Source of the DNA: Plantactinospora soyae
Lineage (GTDB): Bacteria; Actinomycetota; Actinomycetes; Mycobacteriales; Micromonosporaceae
NCBI RefSeq assembly: GCF_014874095.1
Contig: NZ_JADBEB010000001.1
Coordinates: forward strand, 9,176,001 to 9,240,000
Reading direction: 5' to 3'
DNA: 64,000 nt
Shown: positions 8,069 through 17,111 of the stretch, one piece after another
Layout of the letters: the number at the start of each line of letters is the position of its first letter
Position numbering within the stretch: position 1 is the stretch's first letter
Program-made: the position numbers and the translations under genes
Notes under the pieces: generated by a model
The model's database searches: none
What the model was told of the DNA's origin: nothing
Seen by the model: the letters and a program-made list of their open reading frames with translations, nothing else

Positions 8069-9559
8069 ATGCCCGAGGAGCAAGCAGAGATCCATCAGGG
8101 CACGATTGTCGAGTACGGAGTGAACGGCCCGTGGGGTCGAATTCGACTGTCGGACGAAACCGACGCGTGGTTCAACGAGGACATCGCATTCAGTGCGGCC
8201 GGCCGGATAGAGGTCGGCGAACAGGTCGAGGTGCGACTGCGTTACCAGGAGAAATCGCACCTGTGGGAGGCGACGAGGATCCGTCGGGCCAGGACCGCAG
8301 GGTCCGACGGGACGGACGGGGCTCTCCCGTCCGAACGGGCCGGCCAGCTCAGCGGAACCGTGCGAACCTTCAGCCCGGACAAGGGGTTCGGGTTCATCGG
8401 CCTGGACGGCAGGGCCGACGTGTTCGTCCACCAGAGCCACATAGTGGGCCAAGGATTTCGCTACCTACTGCCAGGGGAGCCGGTGGAGTTCGAGGTGGAG
8501 CACAACGACGCGAAGAACCGGCTTGAGGCCCGGAATGTCCGCGCACCTGCCGGTCGTGTCCGTGGCACCGTCAAGAGGTTCGACCACGCGAAGGGTTGGG
8601 GCTTCATAAAGCCCGATGACGGAAGCCCGGATGTCTTCTTCCACCACAAGAGCATCCTTGCCTACTCGAAGGCGGGGCGTACGACCGCCGAAGAGGGCGA
8701 GCAGGTCGAGTTCGAGTTGGAGACGCCGGACGGCGGTCGAATTCGCGCGATCCGGGTCAAACGCCAGGATTCGCGGCCGCCCCTACTCCGGTTCGCCGAC
8801 ATGGGCAACGAGGCTGACTGGCTGCTGCGGCTCGCCCAGAAGGCGGAAGCAGAGCCGTGGCAGCATGGGGACAAGCCCAATCCACACTCGAAGTGGCCGG
8901 TGCTCAAGAGCTACATCCAGCACACCTTCGCCCGTCTCGAACAGGAGGACCGCTCGAACCCAGGGCTGAAGATAGTCCTGGGCAAAGACGGCAACCGCCC
9001 CTACGCGTGTTTCAACACCGGGCTGGTGACACCGAACCAGGAAGAGATATTCGCGCTGTTCATCGGCAAGGATTCCGGCCGGGACGGCCGCCTCTGGCGA
9101 CTCAACGGATTCCATGCGGCAAGCGACAACGCCATGCTGGGAAGGTTCGACCGGCTACCGGAACTGGCCTACTACTTCGACGACCCGTCCGTCCTGCTGT
9201 ACGACCGGCGGTGCGAGTTGTACATGGACATCGACCATATCCTGGACGACAATATCGGCCGATTCCCCGAAGAGCTGCAAAGCCGCAAGTACCTGGCCCG
9301 CCAGTCACTCGAAGCCGCGCGTACGCAGACACAGCAGCGCGTCTACCGCAACTACAAGACCGCCGTGCCGCAGTTCCACCGCGGATCGGTGCAACTGTTG
9401 TTGCCGCTGTGCCTGTTACGGCCGAACGTCGCGGACCTGGCCCTGGTGGTGAGCCGCAACAACATGCAGTACCGGGGCGAGACCGTCCTGACGCTGGACA
9501 TGGCGTACAACAACGCCCGACTGCTGTGCCGCCCGGACAGCGAATGGTTGAAGCCCTAG
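8069..9559 (+). CDS. Triple cold-shock-domain protein with DUF3825
   Basis: 496 residues. Three OB-fold cold-shock modules are arranged in tandem: a degenerate one at 10-72, one with RNP motifs KGFGFI (105-110) and VFVHQS (118-123) at 94-158, and one with KGWGFI (175-180) and VFFHHKS (189-195) at 163-233. The remainder (about 235-494) is a DUF3825 domain, recognised by FNTGLVTPNQEEIFALF, DIDHILDDNIGRFP, YKTAVPQFH and TLDMAYNNARL. Cold-shock domains bind single-stranded RNA or DNA; the enzymatic or structural role of DUF3825 is not established. The protein is cytosolic. ATG 8069 is preferred because GGAGGG lies just upstream; an in-frame ATG at 8054 has no site. Probably an RNA-handling or stress-response factor. 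Confidence 0.88.
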   Translation: MPEEQAEIHQGTIVEYGVNGPWGRIRLSDETDAWFNEDIAFSAAGRIEVGEQVEVRLRYQEKSHLWEATRIRRARTAGSDGTDGALPSERAGQLSGTVRTFSPDKGFGFIGLDGRADVFVHQSHIVGQGFRYLLPGEPVEFEVEHNDAKNRLEARNVRAPAGRVRGTVKRFDHAKGWGFIKPDDGSPDVFFHHKSILAYSKAGRTTAEEGEQVEFELETPDGGRIRAIRVKRQDSRPPLLRFADMGNEADWLLRLAQKAEAEPWQHGDKPNPHSKWPVLKSYIQHTFARLEQEDRSNPGLKIVLGKDGNRPYACFNTGLVTPNQEEIFALFIGKDSGRDGRLWRLNGFHAASDNAMLGRFDRLPELAYYFDDPSVLLYDRRCELYMDIDHILDDNIGRFPEELQSRKYLARQSLEAARTQTQQRVYRNYKTAVPQFHRGSVQLLLPLCLLRPNVADLALVVSRNNMQYRGETVLTLDMAYNNARLLCRPDSEWLKP

Positions 9560-9607
9560 CGGAGCATCGACGTCCCGGACCTCGCTGACGGTGAGTGTGC
9601 GGGTACC

Positions 9608-9692
9608 CCGGCCGGCATCCGTCGGAGTGTCGACGCCCCTCCCCGTCGACGCCCCGATGGATGCCGGCCGGACGTTCCGGTCGGCCGGAACG
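9608..9692. terminator. Two consecutive hairpins between convergent genes
   Basis: The first hairpin pairs 9608-9620 with 9659-9671 (13 bp, CCGGCCGGCATCC) and has an inner GTCGAC/GTCGAC stem. The second pairs CGTTCCGG (9673-9680) with CCGGAACG (9685-9692) over a TCGG loop. Lying between the convergent DUF3825 gene and the permease gene, they probably terminate transcription in both directions. Confidence 0.6.
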
Positions 9693-9693
9693 G

Positions 9694-12039
9694 TCACTCG
9701 TTGTGCAGCACCTTGGCGATGCTCAGCCGGGCCGCCGCCCGGGCCGGGACGAACGCGCCGAGCATTGCGATCAGCACTCCCGCGAAGGCCAGTACGCCGA
9801 GCACCCACGGCTGCCAGACGTGCAGCAGGACCCGCGCGACGCCGACCTGTGCCGCGTCGGCGGCCAGCGGCACGATGAGGTGGTGCGCGACCACCCCGAG
9901 CGGGATGCCAAGCAGGCCGCCGGCCGCGCCCAGCGCCGCCATCGAGGTCACCATCATCGCCGTCACCTGCCGGGGTGTCATCCCGATCGACTTGAGCATC
10001 CCGAGGTCACGGCGGCGTTCCCTGGTGTTGAGCACGACGGTGTTGAAGACGCCGAGCGCCGTGACGGTCCCCAGCATCAGGGTCAGCGCCAACGCCAGGC
10101 CCACCGCGGCCACGGTGAACTCGTCGGTGCCGCCGTTGTCCCAGGCGTAGAGCCCCGGATCCGCCGCCCGGACCGCGTCGAGGTAGCCGGGCACGTCGGT
10201 CCCGGGCGCGAGCTGGATCTGGTAGAAGAACTGGTTGTTGGCGAACTGGCGGTCCGGTGCGAGGGTGGCCAGCGTCCCCCAGTCCGTGAGGAGCCCGGAC
10301 GGTCCGGGGGCGCCCGCCATGGTTTCCCCGACAACGGTCACCACGCCCCGTCGGTCGTCGAGCGCGAGGGTGATCCGGTCACCGACGGCCAGCCCCCGCT
10401 CGCGAAGCAGATCCGAGGGGACGACGACCTCGTCCGGCCCGGCCAGCCAGCGTCCCTCGACGATCTGGTCCGGGTAGCTCTGACTGTCCACGTCCCCGCG
10501 AAGGAAGATCGCGCTCACCGGCTGGGTCGACCCGACGAGGGAGAACTGGAGATCCAGGTTGACGGTCACCCTGGTGGTGCCCGGCAACGAGCGCAGCAGC
10601 GCTTCGACCTGCGGATCGGTCAGCGCCGACCGGGCCACCTCCCGGCTGGACGGGTTCGGCCGTACCCCGACCGCGTCGTTGCCGTCCGTGAGGTCGGCGT
10701 ACCTGGTCACCGTGCTGGCCAGGCCGGTCGCGAACGTCACCGTCGTCACGCCGATGAGCACGGCGGCCATGGTCAACGCCGTCCGGCCCGGTCGGGCGAA
10801 CGGCAGGCCCAGGCCCAGGCTGACCGAGCGCGGCAGCCGGCTCCCACTCAGCCACCGTTGGATCCGCAGCCCCCGCCCGGTCCGGGACGCGCCGCCCGCG
10901 CTGATCGCCTCGGCCGCGGGCAGCCGGTGCGCACGCAGCGCGGGTACGAGTGCCGCGAGCACCACGACGGCCGGCACGCCCAGCAGGGCCACCACGTCGA
11001 CCCAGACCGGAACGGCGGCGTCACCGGGCGCGAACAGCAACTCACCGTACGCGTTCGCGAGCAGCGGCTCGGCCGCGAGATTCCCGAGTACGGTGCCCAG
11101 CACGCAGCCGACGACCGCCGGAACGCAGACCATCACGAGGTAGACCGCGAGCACCTGCCCCGGGCTGAATCCGAGCGCCTTGAGGATCCCGATGTGCCGG
11201 AACCCGGACACCACCGCGCCACTGACCACGTTGCCGACGATCAGGACCGCCGCCACCAGGCCGAGCACGCCGAAGACCATCAGGAAGGGCACGTACACGC
11301 CCGGTCCGGCGGCGGCGGCCTCCTTGACCACGAGGTACGACTGCGCGGCGACCAACGCGTCCGACGGAAGCTCCCCGGTGACGGCGGCCAGGCCGGCGTC
11401 GATCTCGTCGCTCGTCACCGCGGCACCGAACCTGTAGAGCATCTGGACGGTGCGCGAACGCAGGGCCGTGGCCTGCTCGGGCGAGACCCAGGCGGCAGCC
11501 GTCTGGCCCAGGCTGTAGGCGTACCCGACGACGGTGAACGTTCCCTGGTCGGGGAGGTCGACCCGCTCGCCGAGCGGGAACGGCGAGGGGCGGCCCGAGT
11601 ACGGCGGCGCCAGGTTGACCACGATCTCCCCGGCACCGGTCGCCCAGCGCCCCGCCCAGAGGTCGATCTGGTCCACCGGACCGCCCGGGTCCGCCCGGCC
11701 CACCACGGTGATCGGCCCCGACAGGAACGGAAGCGCGCTGTCGTCCGGCGGGATCTCCAGCACGGCCTGCGGAAAGGGGCCCGCGACGGCCTCGACGCCG
11801 GGCAGTCCGGCCGTCCGGGTCAGCTCTGCGGCCGCGACCCGGGTGCTGTCGAACGAGGCGACGACGTGGGCACCGCGCTGCGCCGCGAAGGCCCGCTCGA
11901 AGGGGGCCGAGGAGGCGTCCAGCAGCCCCAGCGCGACCACGATCGTCGCGGTGGAGAAGAGCACGACGAGACCGATGACCGTCGTCTGCAACCGGCGGCG
12001 GCGTACGGCTGCCCGGGCGGTCCGCCACACCGCGCTCAT
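9694..12039 (-). CDS. ABC transporter permease, FtsX/MacB type (duplicated)
   Basis: 781 residues with an N-terminal membrane helix, two FtsX-like three-to-four-helix blocks (around 255-390 and 650-770), and large extracytoplasmic loops between. The sequence FNTVVLNTRERRRDLGMLKSIGMTPRQV near 690 is the typical cytoplasmic coupling segment; its counterpart FRHIGILKALGFSPGQVL lies in the first half. Such permeases export lipids, peptides or antibiotics, or act as mechanotransmission complexes. ATG 12039 overlaps the ATPase stop codon by the ATGA arrangement, so the two are translationally coupled. Confidence 0.92.
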   Translation of the reverse strand: MSAVWRTARAAVRRRRLQTTVIGLVVLFSTATIVVALGLLDASSAPFERAFAAQRGAHVVASFDSTRVAAAELTRTAGLPGVEAVAGPFPQAVLEIPPDDSALPFLSGPITVVGRADPGGPVDQIDLWAGRWATGAGEIVVNLAPPYSGRPSPFPLGERVDLPDQGTFTVVGYAYSLGQTAAAWVSPEQATALRSRTVQMLYRFGAAVTSDEIDAGLAAVTGELPSDALVAAQSYLVVKEAAAAGPGVYVPFLMVFGVLGLVAAVLIVGNVVSGAVVSGFRHIGILKALGFSPGQVLAVYLVMVCVPAVVGCVLGTVLGNLAAEPLLANAYGELLFAPGDAAVPVWVDVVALLGVPAVVVLAALVPALRAHRLPAAEAISAGGASRTGRGLRIQRWLSGSRLPRSVSLGLGLPFARPGRTALTMAAVLIGVTTVTFATGLASTVTRYADLTDGNDAVGVRPNPSSREVARSALTDPQVEALLRSLPGTTRVTVNLDLQFSLVGSTQPVSAIFLRGDVDSQSYPDQIVEGRWLAGPDEVVVPSDLLRERGLAVGDRITLALDDRRGVVTVVGETMAGAPGPSGLLTDWGTLATLAPDRQFANNQFFYQIQLAPGTDVPGYLDAVRAADPGLYAWDNGGTDEFTVAAVGLALALTLMLGTVTALGVFNTVVLNTRERRRDLGMLKSIGMTPRQVTAMMVTSMAALGAAGGLLGIPLGVVAHHLIVPLAADAAQVGVARVLLHVWQPWVLGVLAFAGVLIAMLGAFVPARAAARLSIAKVLHNE

Positions 12040-12743
12040 ACGGCCCGCTCCAGGGCGCGTTCGCCGACCACCCGGCCGTCGGCGAGGTCGACCACCCGGC
12101 TGGCACACCGGGTGGCCAGGCGCTGGTCGTGGGTGACCAGCAGCAGCGTCTGGCCGATCTGGTTGAGGTCGAGCAGCAGGTCCATCACCTGCTCACCGGC
12201 GGAACTGTCCAGGGCACCGGTCGGCTCGTCGGCCAGCAGCAGCGCCGGCCGGTTCATCAGGGCCCGGGCCACCGCGACCCGCTGCCGCTCGCCGCCGCTG
12301 AGGGCGGACGGATAGATGTTCCGCCGGTCGGCGATGCCGAGTTCGTCGAGGAGTTCCAGCGCACGCCGGCGGGCCTGCCGGGCCGGGGTACCGGTCAACT
12401 GTCCGGCCAGCGCCACGTTGTCCAGCGCCGGCAGGTCGTCGAGCAGGTTGAAGAACTGGAAGATCATGCCGATCCGCTTGCGGCGGAACAGTGCCAGTCC
12501 GGTTTCGCCCAGCCGACCCAGCTCGTCGCCGTGCACGGTCACGCTGCCGGAGGTCGGGCGGTCCAGTCCGGCGATCATGTTGAGCATGGTCGACTTCCCG
12601 CAGCCCGACGGGCCCATCACGGCGACCGCCTCCCCGCTGAGGATCTCCAGGGACACGCCGTCCAGCGCGGTGGTGTCGCCGTACTCCTTGCGTACGGCGT
12701 CGAGTCGCACGACGACCTGTCCGGTGCTGTCTTCGCTGGTCAT
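12036..12743 (-). CDS. ABC transporter ATP-binding protein (MacB/LolD type)
   Basis: 235 residues. Walker A GPSGCGKST at 44-52, Q-loop FQFFNLL, signature LSGGERQR, Walker B LLLADEP and switch His in THDQ are all intact, so it should hydrolyse ATP. The sequence groups with the LolD/MacB ATPases that work with FtsX-type permeases, in agreement with the overlapping permease gene downstream. Divergent from a sensor kinase/response regulator pair (12842-14529), which is the usual arrangement for an envelope-stress or antimicrobial-peptide-responsive exporter. Confidence 0.95.
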   Translation of the reverse strand: MTSEDSTGQVVVRLDAVRKEYGDTTALDGVSLEILSGEAVAVMGPSGCGKSTMLNMIAGLDRPTSGSVTVHGDELGRLGETGLALFRRKRIGMIFQFFNLLDDLPALDNVALAGQLTGTPARQARRRALELLDELGIADRRNIYPSALSGGERQRVAVARALMNRPALLLADEPTGALDSSAGEQVMDLLLDLNQIGQTLLLVTHDQRLATRCASRVVDLADGRVVGERALERAV

Positions 12744-12841
12744 GGCTGAAAACTAGAGGTGGGGGCCCGGGCTCGGCATCAGCCCCCGGAGGTAACGTCC
12801 GGCCAGGTCATCCTGGGGATGTACGCCGCTGCTGCCCGGGG

Positions 12842-13753
12842 ATGACGCGGATCGTGGCGGGTACTGCGAAGGTGGTCGGTGTGTGGGGATCCGGAACCGT
12901 CTGGCTGACCGTCGCGCTCGTGGCGGCCGGCGTGGCCGTGGTGTGGCTGGCGCTGGCGCTGGTCCGGGCGCGGCGGCTGCACCGACGGGCCCTCGGCGAC
13001 CGGGGTTGGCTGTTCGAGCGGGAGCGCGAGAGCGCCGCCCGGATCGCGGTGGAGGCGGAGCGGGCCCGGATCGCCAGGGAACTGCACGACATCGTCAGCC
13101 ACAACGTCAGCCTGATGGTGGTCCAGGCCGGGGCCGCCCGCGAGGTGCTCGCCACCCTGCCGGACGAGGCCTCGGCGGCGCTGTCGGCCGTCGAGGGCGC
13201 CGGACGGGACGCGATGACCGAACTGCGGCACCTGCTCGGCCTGCTCGCGCCGTCGCAGGACGGTGCGGAGGGAAGCGACGGCACCGGCCTCGCGCCGCAG
13301 CCGGGACTGGGGCAGCTGAGCCCGCTGGTCGACCGGATCGCGTTCGCCGGCCTGCCCGTCGAGGTACGGATCTCCGGCGAGCCCTACCCCCTGCCGGCCG
13401 GAGCCGACCTGACCGCGTACCGGATCGTGCAGGAGGCGCTGACCAACGCGCTGCGGTACGGCGACGGGGCGAAGGCCGAGGTGACCATCCGGTACGCGCA
13501 CCGCTACCTGCGGGTGGAGGTGCTCAACACCGGCCCGAGCGTGCTCTCCGGCGGGCGGGACGGGTCGGCGGCACCCGGCACCGAACGTCGCCGGGGATCG
13601 GTGGACGATCCGCCGGGCGACGGCACCGGGGCGGGACGTGGACTGCTGGGGTTGCGGCAGCGGGTCGCGGTGCACGGCGGTGACCTGGACGCCCGGCGAC
13701 GCCTCGGCGGCGGCTACCGGGTACGCGCCCGGATCCCGTTGGACCGGTCGTGA
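12842..13753 (+). CDS. Sensor histidine kinase, NarL/DesK class
   Basis: 303 residues. One membrane helix (about 18-42) is followed by a HisKA_3 dimerisation domain with the phospho-acceptor His82 in IARELHDIVSHNV, then an HATPase domain with N-box VQEALTNALRYG and a G-rich GRGLLGLRQRV motif. There is almost no extracellular loop, which suggests intramembrane sensing, as in kinases that listen to a partner ABC transporter (inference). Its stop overlaps the GTG of the response regulator (GTGA), indicating coupled translation. Confidence 0.92.
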   Translation: MTRIVAGTAKVVGVWGSGTVWLTVALVAAGVAVVWLALALVRARRLHRRALGDRGWLFERERESAARIAVEAERARIARELHDIVSHNVSLMVVQAGAAREVLATLPDEASAALSAVEGAGRDAMTELRHLLGLLAPSQDGAEGSDGTGLAPQPGLGQLSPLVDRIAFAGLPVEVRISGEPYPLPAGADLTAYRIVQEALTNALRYGDGAKAEVTIRYAHRYLRVEVLNTGPSVLSGGRDGSAAPGTERRRGSVDDPPGDGTGAGRGLLGLRQRVAVHGGDLDARRRLGGGYRVRARIPLDRS

Positions 13754-14529
13754 CGGCGTCCGGCGGTCGGGCGACGGTCGGGACCGAGCCGGTGCCCCGG
13801 ATCCTCATCGTCGACGACCAGGCCCTGGTCCGGACCGGCTTCCGGATGATCCTCACCGCGCGCGGGCTGGACGTGGTGGGTGAGGCCGCCGATGGCGGCG
13901 CGGCGGTGACGGCGGCGCGGGAGCTTCGGCCGGATGTCGTGCTGATGGACATCCGGATGCCGAACATGGATGGTCTACAGGCCACCCGGCGGATCCTGGC
14001 AGAGACGCCGGAGAGCCGGGTGATCATGCTGACCACCTTCGACCTCGACCGCTACGTCTATGCCGCGTTGGCGGCCGGAGCCAGCGGTTTCCTGCTCAAG
14101 GACGTCACGCCGGAGCACCTCGCCGCCGCCGTGCGGCTGGTCAGCACCGGGGACGCCCTCCTGTCCCCCTCGATCACCCGACGACTCGTCGAACGCTTCG
14201 CCGCCAGCGACGCCAGATCCGGCGGCAACCGGGCGGGCGACGACAGGTCCGGTGGCGGCGGTGCGGTCGGGGCGGGGTACGCCGCCGGGACCCGCACCGC
14301 CGCACACCGGGACCTCGCCGCGTTGACGCCCCGGGAACTCGAGGTCCTGACCCTGCTCGGCCGGGGTCTGTCCAACACCGAGCTGGCGCACCGGCTGACG
14401 CTGAGCGAGGCGACCGTGAAGACCCACGTCGCCCGAATCTTCGCCAAGCTCACCCTCCGGGACCGGGCCCAGGCCGTCGTCCTCGCGTACGAGACCGGAC
14501 TCGTGGCACCCGGCGACGCCGACCGCTAG
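13750..14529 (+). CDS. Response regulator, NarL/LuxR family
   Basis: 259 residues: receiver domain (about 17-135) with acidic pair Asp22/Asp23 (VDDQ), phospho-acceptor Asp67 (VVLMDIRMP), switch Thr (MLTTF) and Lys (LLKD). A Gly/Ala/Arg-rich linker leads to a LuxR-type helix-turn-helix near 195-240 (LTPRELEVLTLLGRGLSNTELA, then VKTHVARIFAKL). The kinase stop overlaps its start. The likely target is the divergent ABC operon at 12743. A start a few codons downstream (VPRILIVDD) is also possible. Confidence 0.93.
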   Translation: MTASGGRATVGTEPVPRILIVDDQALVRTGFRMILTARGLDVVGEAADGGAAVTAARELRPDVVLMDIRMPNMDGLQATRRILAETPESRVIMLTTFDLDRYVYAALAAGASGFLLKDVTPEHLAAAVRLVSTGDALLSPSITRRLVERFAASDARSGGNRAGDDRSGGGGAVGAGYAAGTRTAAHRDLAALTPRELEVLTLLGRGLSNTELAHRLTLSEATVKTHVARIFAKLTLRDRAQAVVLAYETGLVAPGDADR

Positions 14530-14598
14530 GGCGTGTCTCGCGGATCTCGGTGGAGCGAGGCGGAGTCCAGGCGGCGATCCGGCAAGGCGGTACGGCAC

Positions 14599-14633
14599 CG
14601 GGCCCCGGCCACCTCGTGAGTGGCCGGGGCCCG
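14599..14633. terminator. Bidirectional hairpin terminator
   Basis: A perfect 14-bp stem (CGGGCCCCGGCCAC with its complement) around the loop CTCGTGA sits between the response regulator and the convergent chitinase gene. Confidence 0.75.
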
Positions 14634-14658
14634 TCCGCTCCCCCCGCGGATATCCCGG

Positions 14659-16284
14659 TTAGCGAAGACCGTTCGAGATGGCGCTGATCAGCTCGCCGTT
14701 GCTGGTGTCACCGGAGAGCTCCCAGAAGAAGGCGCCGCCCAGCCCCTGACCCTTGGCGTACGACATCTTGCCGCCGATGGTCGCCGGGGTGTCGTAGCTC
14801 CACCAGTTGTTGCCGCACTTCGCGTACGCCGTGCCGGCGATGGTGCCGGTCGCCGGGCAGGTGTTCTTGAGGACCTTGTAGTCCTCGATGCCGGCCTCGT
14901 AGGTGCCCGGCGCCGCCCCGGTGGCCGTACCGCCCGGGGTGGCCTGGGTGACGCCGGTCCAGCCCCGACCGTAGAAGCCGATGCCGAGCAGCAGCTTGTT
15001 GGCCGGCACGCCCTTGCTCTTCAACTTCTGGATCGCCGCGTCGGACCAGAAGCCCTGCTGCGGAATCCCGTTGTACGAGGTGAGCGGCGAGTGCGGCGCC
15101 GTCGGGCCCTGCGCGGCGAAGGCGCCGAAGTAGTCGTACGTCATCGGCATCAACCAGTTGAGGTTGTTGATCGCCCCGGCGTAGTCGGCCGCGTCGATCT
15201 TGCCGCCGTTGCTGCCGTCCGCGGTGATCGCGGCGGTGACCAGTGCGGACGAGCCGAACCGGCTACGCAGCGCGGAGACCACGTTCTTGAACGCGTTCGG
15301 GCCGCTGGCGTCGCAGGTAAGTCCGCACGCGTTCGGGTACTCCCAGTCGACGTCGATGCCGTCGAAGACGTCCGCCCAGCGCGGATCCTCGACCAGCGCG
15401 TGGCAGGACTCGGCGAACGCGGCCGGGTTCTGCGCGGCCTGGGTGAAGCCGCCGGACCAGGTCCAGCCGCCGAACGACCAGATCACCTTGAGGTTCGGGT
15501 ACATCCGCTTGAGCTTGCGGAGCTGGTTGAAGCTGCCCCGCAGCGCACCGGCGTCCCAGGTGTCGGCCACCCCGTCGACGCTCTCCGCCGCCGTGTACGC
15601 CCGGTCGTAGTCCGCGTAGCTGTCCCCGATCGTGCACCGGCCGCCGGTGGTGTTGCCGAAGGCGTACAGGATGTGGGTCATCTTCGCGGCCGAGCCGCTG
15701 GTGTGGATGTTCTTCGCGTGGTAGGCCCGCTGGTAGACGCCCCACTGGGTGAAGTAGCCGACCACCTTCTGCGCGCCCGGGTTGGTCGGCGGCGGGGTGG
15801 TCACCGGCGGCGTGGTCGGTGGCGGGGTCGTCGGCGGCGCCGTGGTGGGCCGGACGGTCGTCGGAGTGGCGGTCGGCGTGGTTCCGCCGCCGCAGGCGGT
15901 TCCGTTGACGGTGCAGTTCAGCGGCGCCCGGTAGCCACCTGAGCCGACGTAGCCCCAGGTTGCCGAGGCGCCCGGGGCGAGCGCACCGGCCCAGCTCTTC
16001 TTGACCGCCACGTACCGGTCGCCGCTACGGGTGACGTCGGCGTCCCAGGAGCTGCTGACGGTGGTGCCGGCGGGCAGGTCGAACTCGACCCGCCAGGTGC
16101 TCACCGACGCGTCGGTGCCGTTGGTGACGGTCACCTTGACCTCGTGGCCGGAGCCCCAGTCGGAGCTGACGGCGAAGCTGGTGGTGAGGCTGCCGGCACC
16201 GAGAGCCGCGGTGACGGGGACCGCGGCGACAACCACCGCGGCCGCGACGCCGGCCCAGAGCGCCCGGCGGATGGATCTCCTCAT
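14659..16284 (-). CDS. Secreted GH18 chitinase with CBM2
   Basis: 541 residues: signal peptide (1-30), carbohydrate-binding module family 2 (31-131) with spaced Trp residues and Cys124/Cys131, a Thr/Pro linker (132-172), and a GH18 barrel (173-541). The catalytic signature DGIDVDWE places the acid at Glu315 with Asp311 and Asp313; SFGGWTWSGGF and MPMTYDYFG are further family motifs. It hydrolyses chitin outside the cell. ATG 16284 is preferred over the in-frame ATG at 16323 because GGGAGA precedes it and the signal peptide follows directly. Upstream lies an AT-rich palindrome at 16311. It is one gene of its own transcription unit. Confidence 0.96.
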   Translation of the reverse strand: MRRSIRRALWAGVAAAVVVAAVPVTAALGAGSLTTSFAVSSDWGSGHEVKVTVTNGTDASVSTWRVEFDLPAGTTVSSSWDADVTRSGDRYVAVKKSWAGALAPGASATWGYVGSGGYRAPLNCTVNGTACGGGTTPTATPTTVRPTTAPPTTPPPTTPPVTTPPPTNPGAQKVVGYFTQWGVYQRAYHAKNIHTSGSAAKMTHILYAFGNTTGGRCTIGDSYADYDRAYTAAESVDGVADTWDAGALRGSFNQLRKLKRMYPNLKVIWSFGGWTWSGGFTQAAQNPAAFAESCHALVEDPRWADVFDGIDVDWEYPNACGLTCDASGPNAFKNVVSALRSRFGSSALVTAAITADGSNGGKIDAADYAGAINNLNWLMPMTYDYFGAFAAQGPTAPHSPLTSYNGIPQQGFWSDAAIQKLKSKGVPANKLLLGIGFYGRGWTGVTQATPGGTATGAAPGTYEAGIEDYKVLKNTCPATGTIAGTAYAKCGNNWWSYDTPATIGGKMSYAKGQGLGGAFFWELSGDTSNGELISAISNGLR

Positions 16285-16310
16285 GGTGGCGTCTCCCTGT
16301 TTAATTAATA

Positions 16311-16321
16311 GGAAACTTTCC
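16311..16321. promoter_or_regulatory. Palindrome GGAAACTTTCC in chitinase promoter region
   Basis: An 11-bp dyad (GGAAA-C-TTTCC) lies in an island of AT-rich sequence (16301-16328) that stands out from the surrounding GC-rich DNA, 27 bases upstream of the chitinase start. On the minus strand it is followed by TATTAAT, a possible -10 box. It is probably a repressor site for carbohydrate control; the regulator is not identified. Confidence 0.45.
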
Positions 16322-16559
16322 ATTTAACTGAGGCGACGCTACTCAGCGGTACACCGCTTCGTCAAGATGTCGATGTTTCGATTTCCCGCCGGCCACGGCC
16401 CGGTGCGGTCGGCAGCGCCGTAACCGGTACCAGCGGGCCGCCCGACCGGTAACCTCGGCGCAGGGCCGAGTAGCCTCGGCGCGTGGCAGAGCGAAGCGAG
16501 GGCATCGACCGGCCCGGCCCAGTGGGTCACCCCGACGACGAGCGCAGCGAGGAGACGAG

Positions 16560-17048
16560 ATGACCGTCTTCGACACCGAGATCGGAGCGCTGACCGGAGG
16601 CTTCACCGATCTCGGTCAGTTCCGCGGCAACGCGCTGCTCGTGGTCAACCTCGCCTCACGCTGCGGGCTGACCCCGCAGTACGTCGGCCTCCAGGCGCTG
16701 CACGAGGCCTACGGAGAGCGCGGTCTGACCGTGCTCGGTGTGCCCAGCAACCAGTTCGCCGACCAGGAACCCGGCACACCGGCCGAGATCGCCGAGTTCG
16801 CCCGGTCGAACTTCGGCGCGACCTTCCCGATGACCGAGAAGATCGACGTCAACGGTCCGGACCGGCACCCGCTCTACGCCGCACTGGTCGACGCCCCCGA
16901 TGACGGCGGGCACTCCGGTGACATCCGGTGGAACTTCGAGAAGTTCCTGGTCGCGCCGGACGGCACCGTCGTCGCCCGGTTCGCGCCCCAGGTAGAGCCG
17001 GAGGCGCCGGAGGTCGCCGCCGCGATCGAGACGGTGCTGCCCCGGTAG
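16560..17048 (+). CDS. Glutathione peroxidase family protein (thiol peroxidase)
   Basis: 162 residues, full length. The peroxidatic Cys35 lies in NLASRCGLTPQY, with the rest of the tetrad Gln65 (PSNQF), Trp124 and Asn125 (IRWNFEKFLV). There is a Cys and not selenocysteine at the active site; with only one Cys in the protein, recycling must involve an external thiol, probably mycothiol or thioredoxin as in other actinobacteria (family knowledge). The start has GGAG upstream. It reduces hydroperoxides in the cytosol. Confidence 0.95.
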   Translation: MTVFDTEIGALTGGFTDLGQFRGNALLVVNLASRCGLTPQYVGLQALHEAYGERGLTVLGVPSNQFADQEPGTPAEIAEFARSNFGATFPMTEKIDVNGPDRHPLYAALVDAPDDGGHSGDIRWNFEKFLVAPDGTVVARFAPQVEPEAPEVAAAIETVLPR

Positions 17049-17111
17049 TACCTGCCGGCTGCCCCGACGCCACAGCTCGTCCGCGCCTCGGCGGGGCGGC
17101 GGCGCGGCGGG

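Noticed and set aside
9595-12315. Long plus-strand frame across the permease gene
   Set aside because: Composition rich in Arg, His, Gln and no domain; antisense of a clear FtsX permease.
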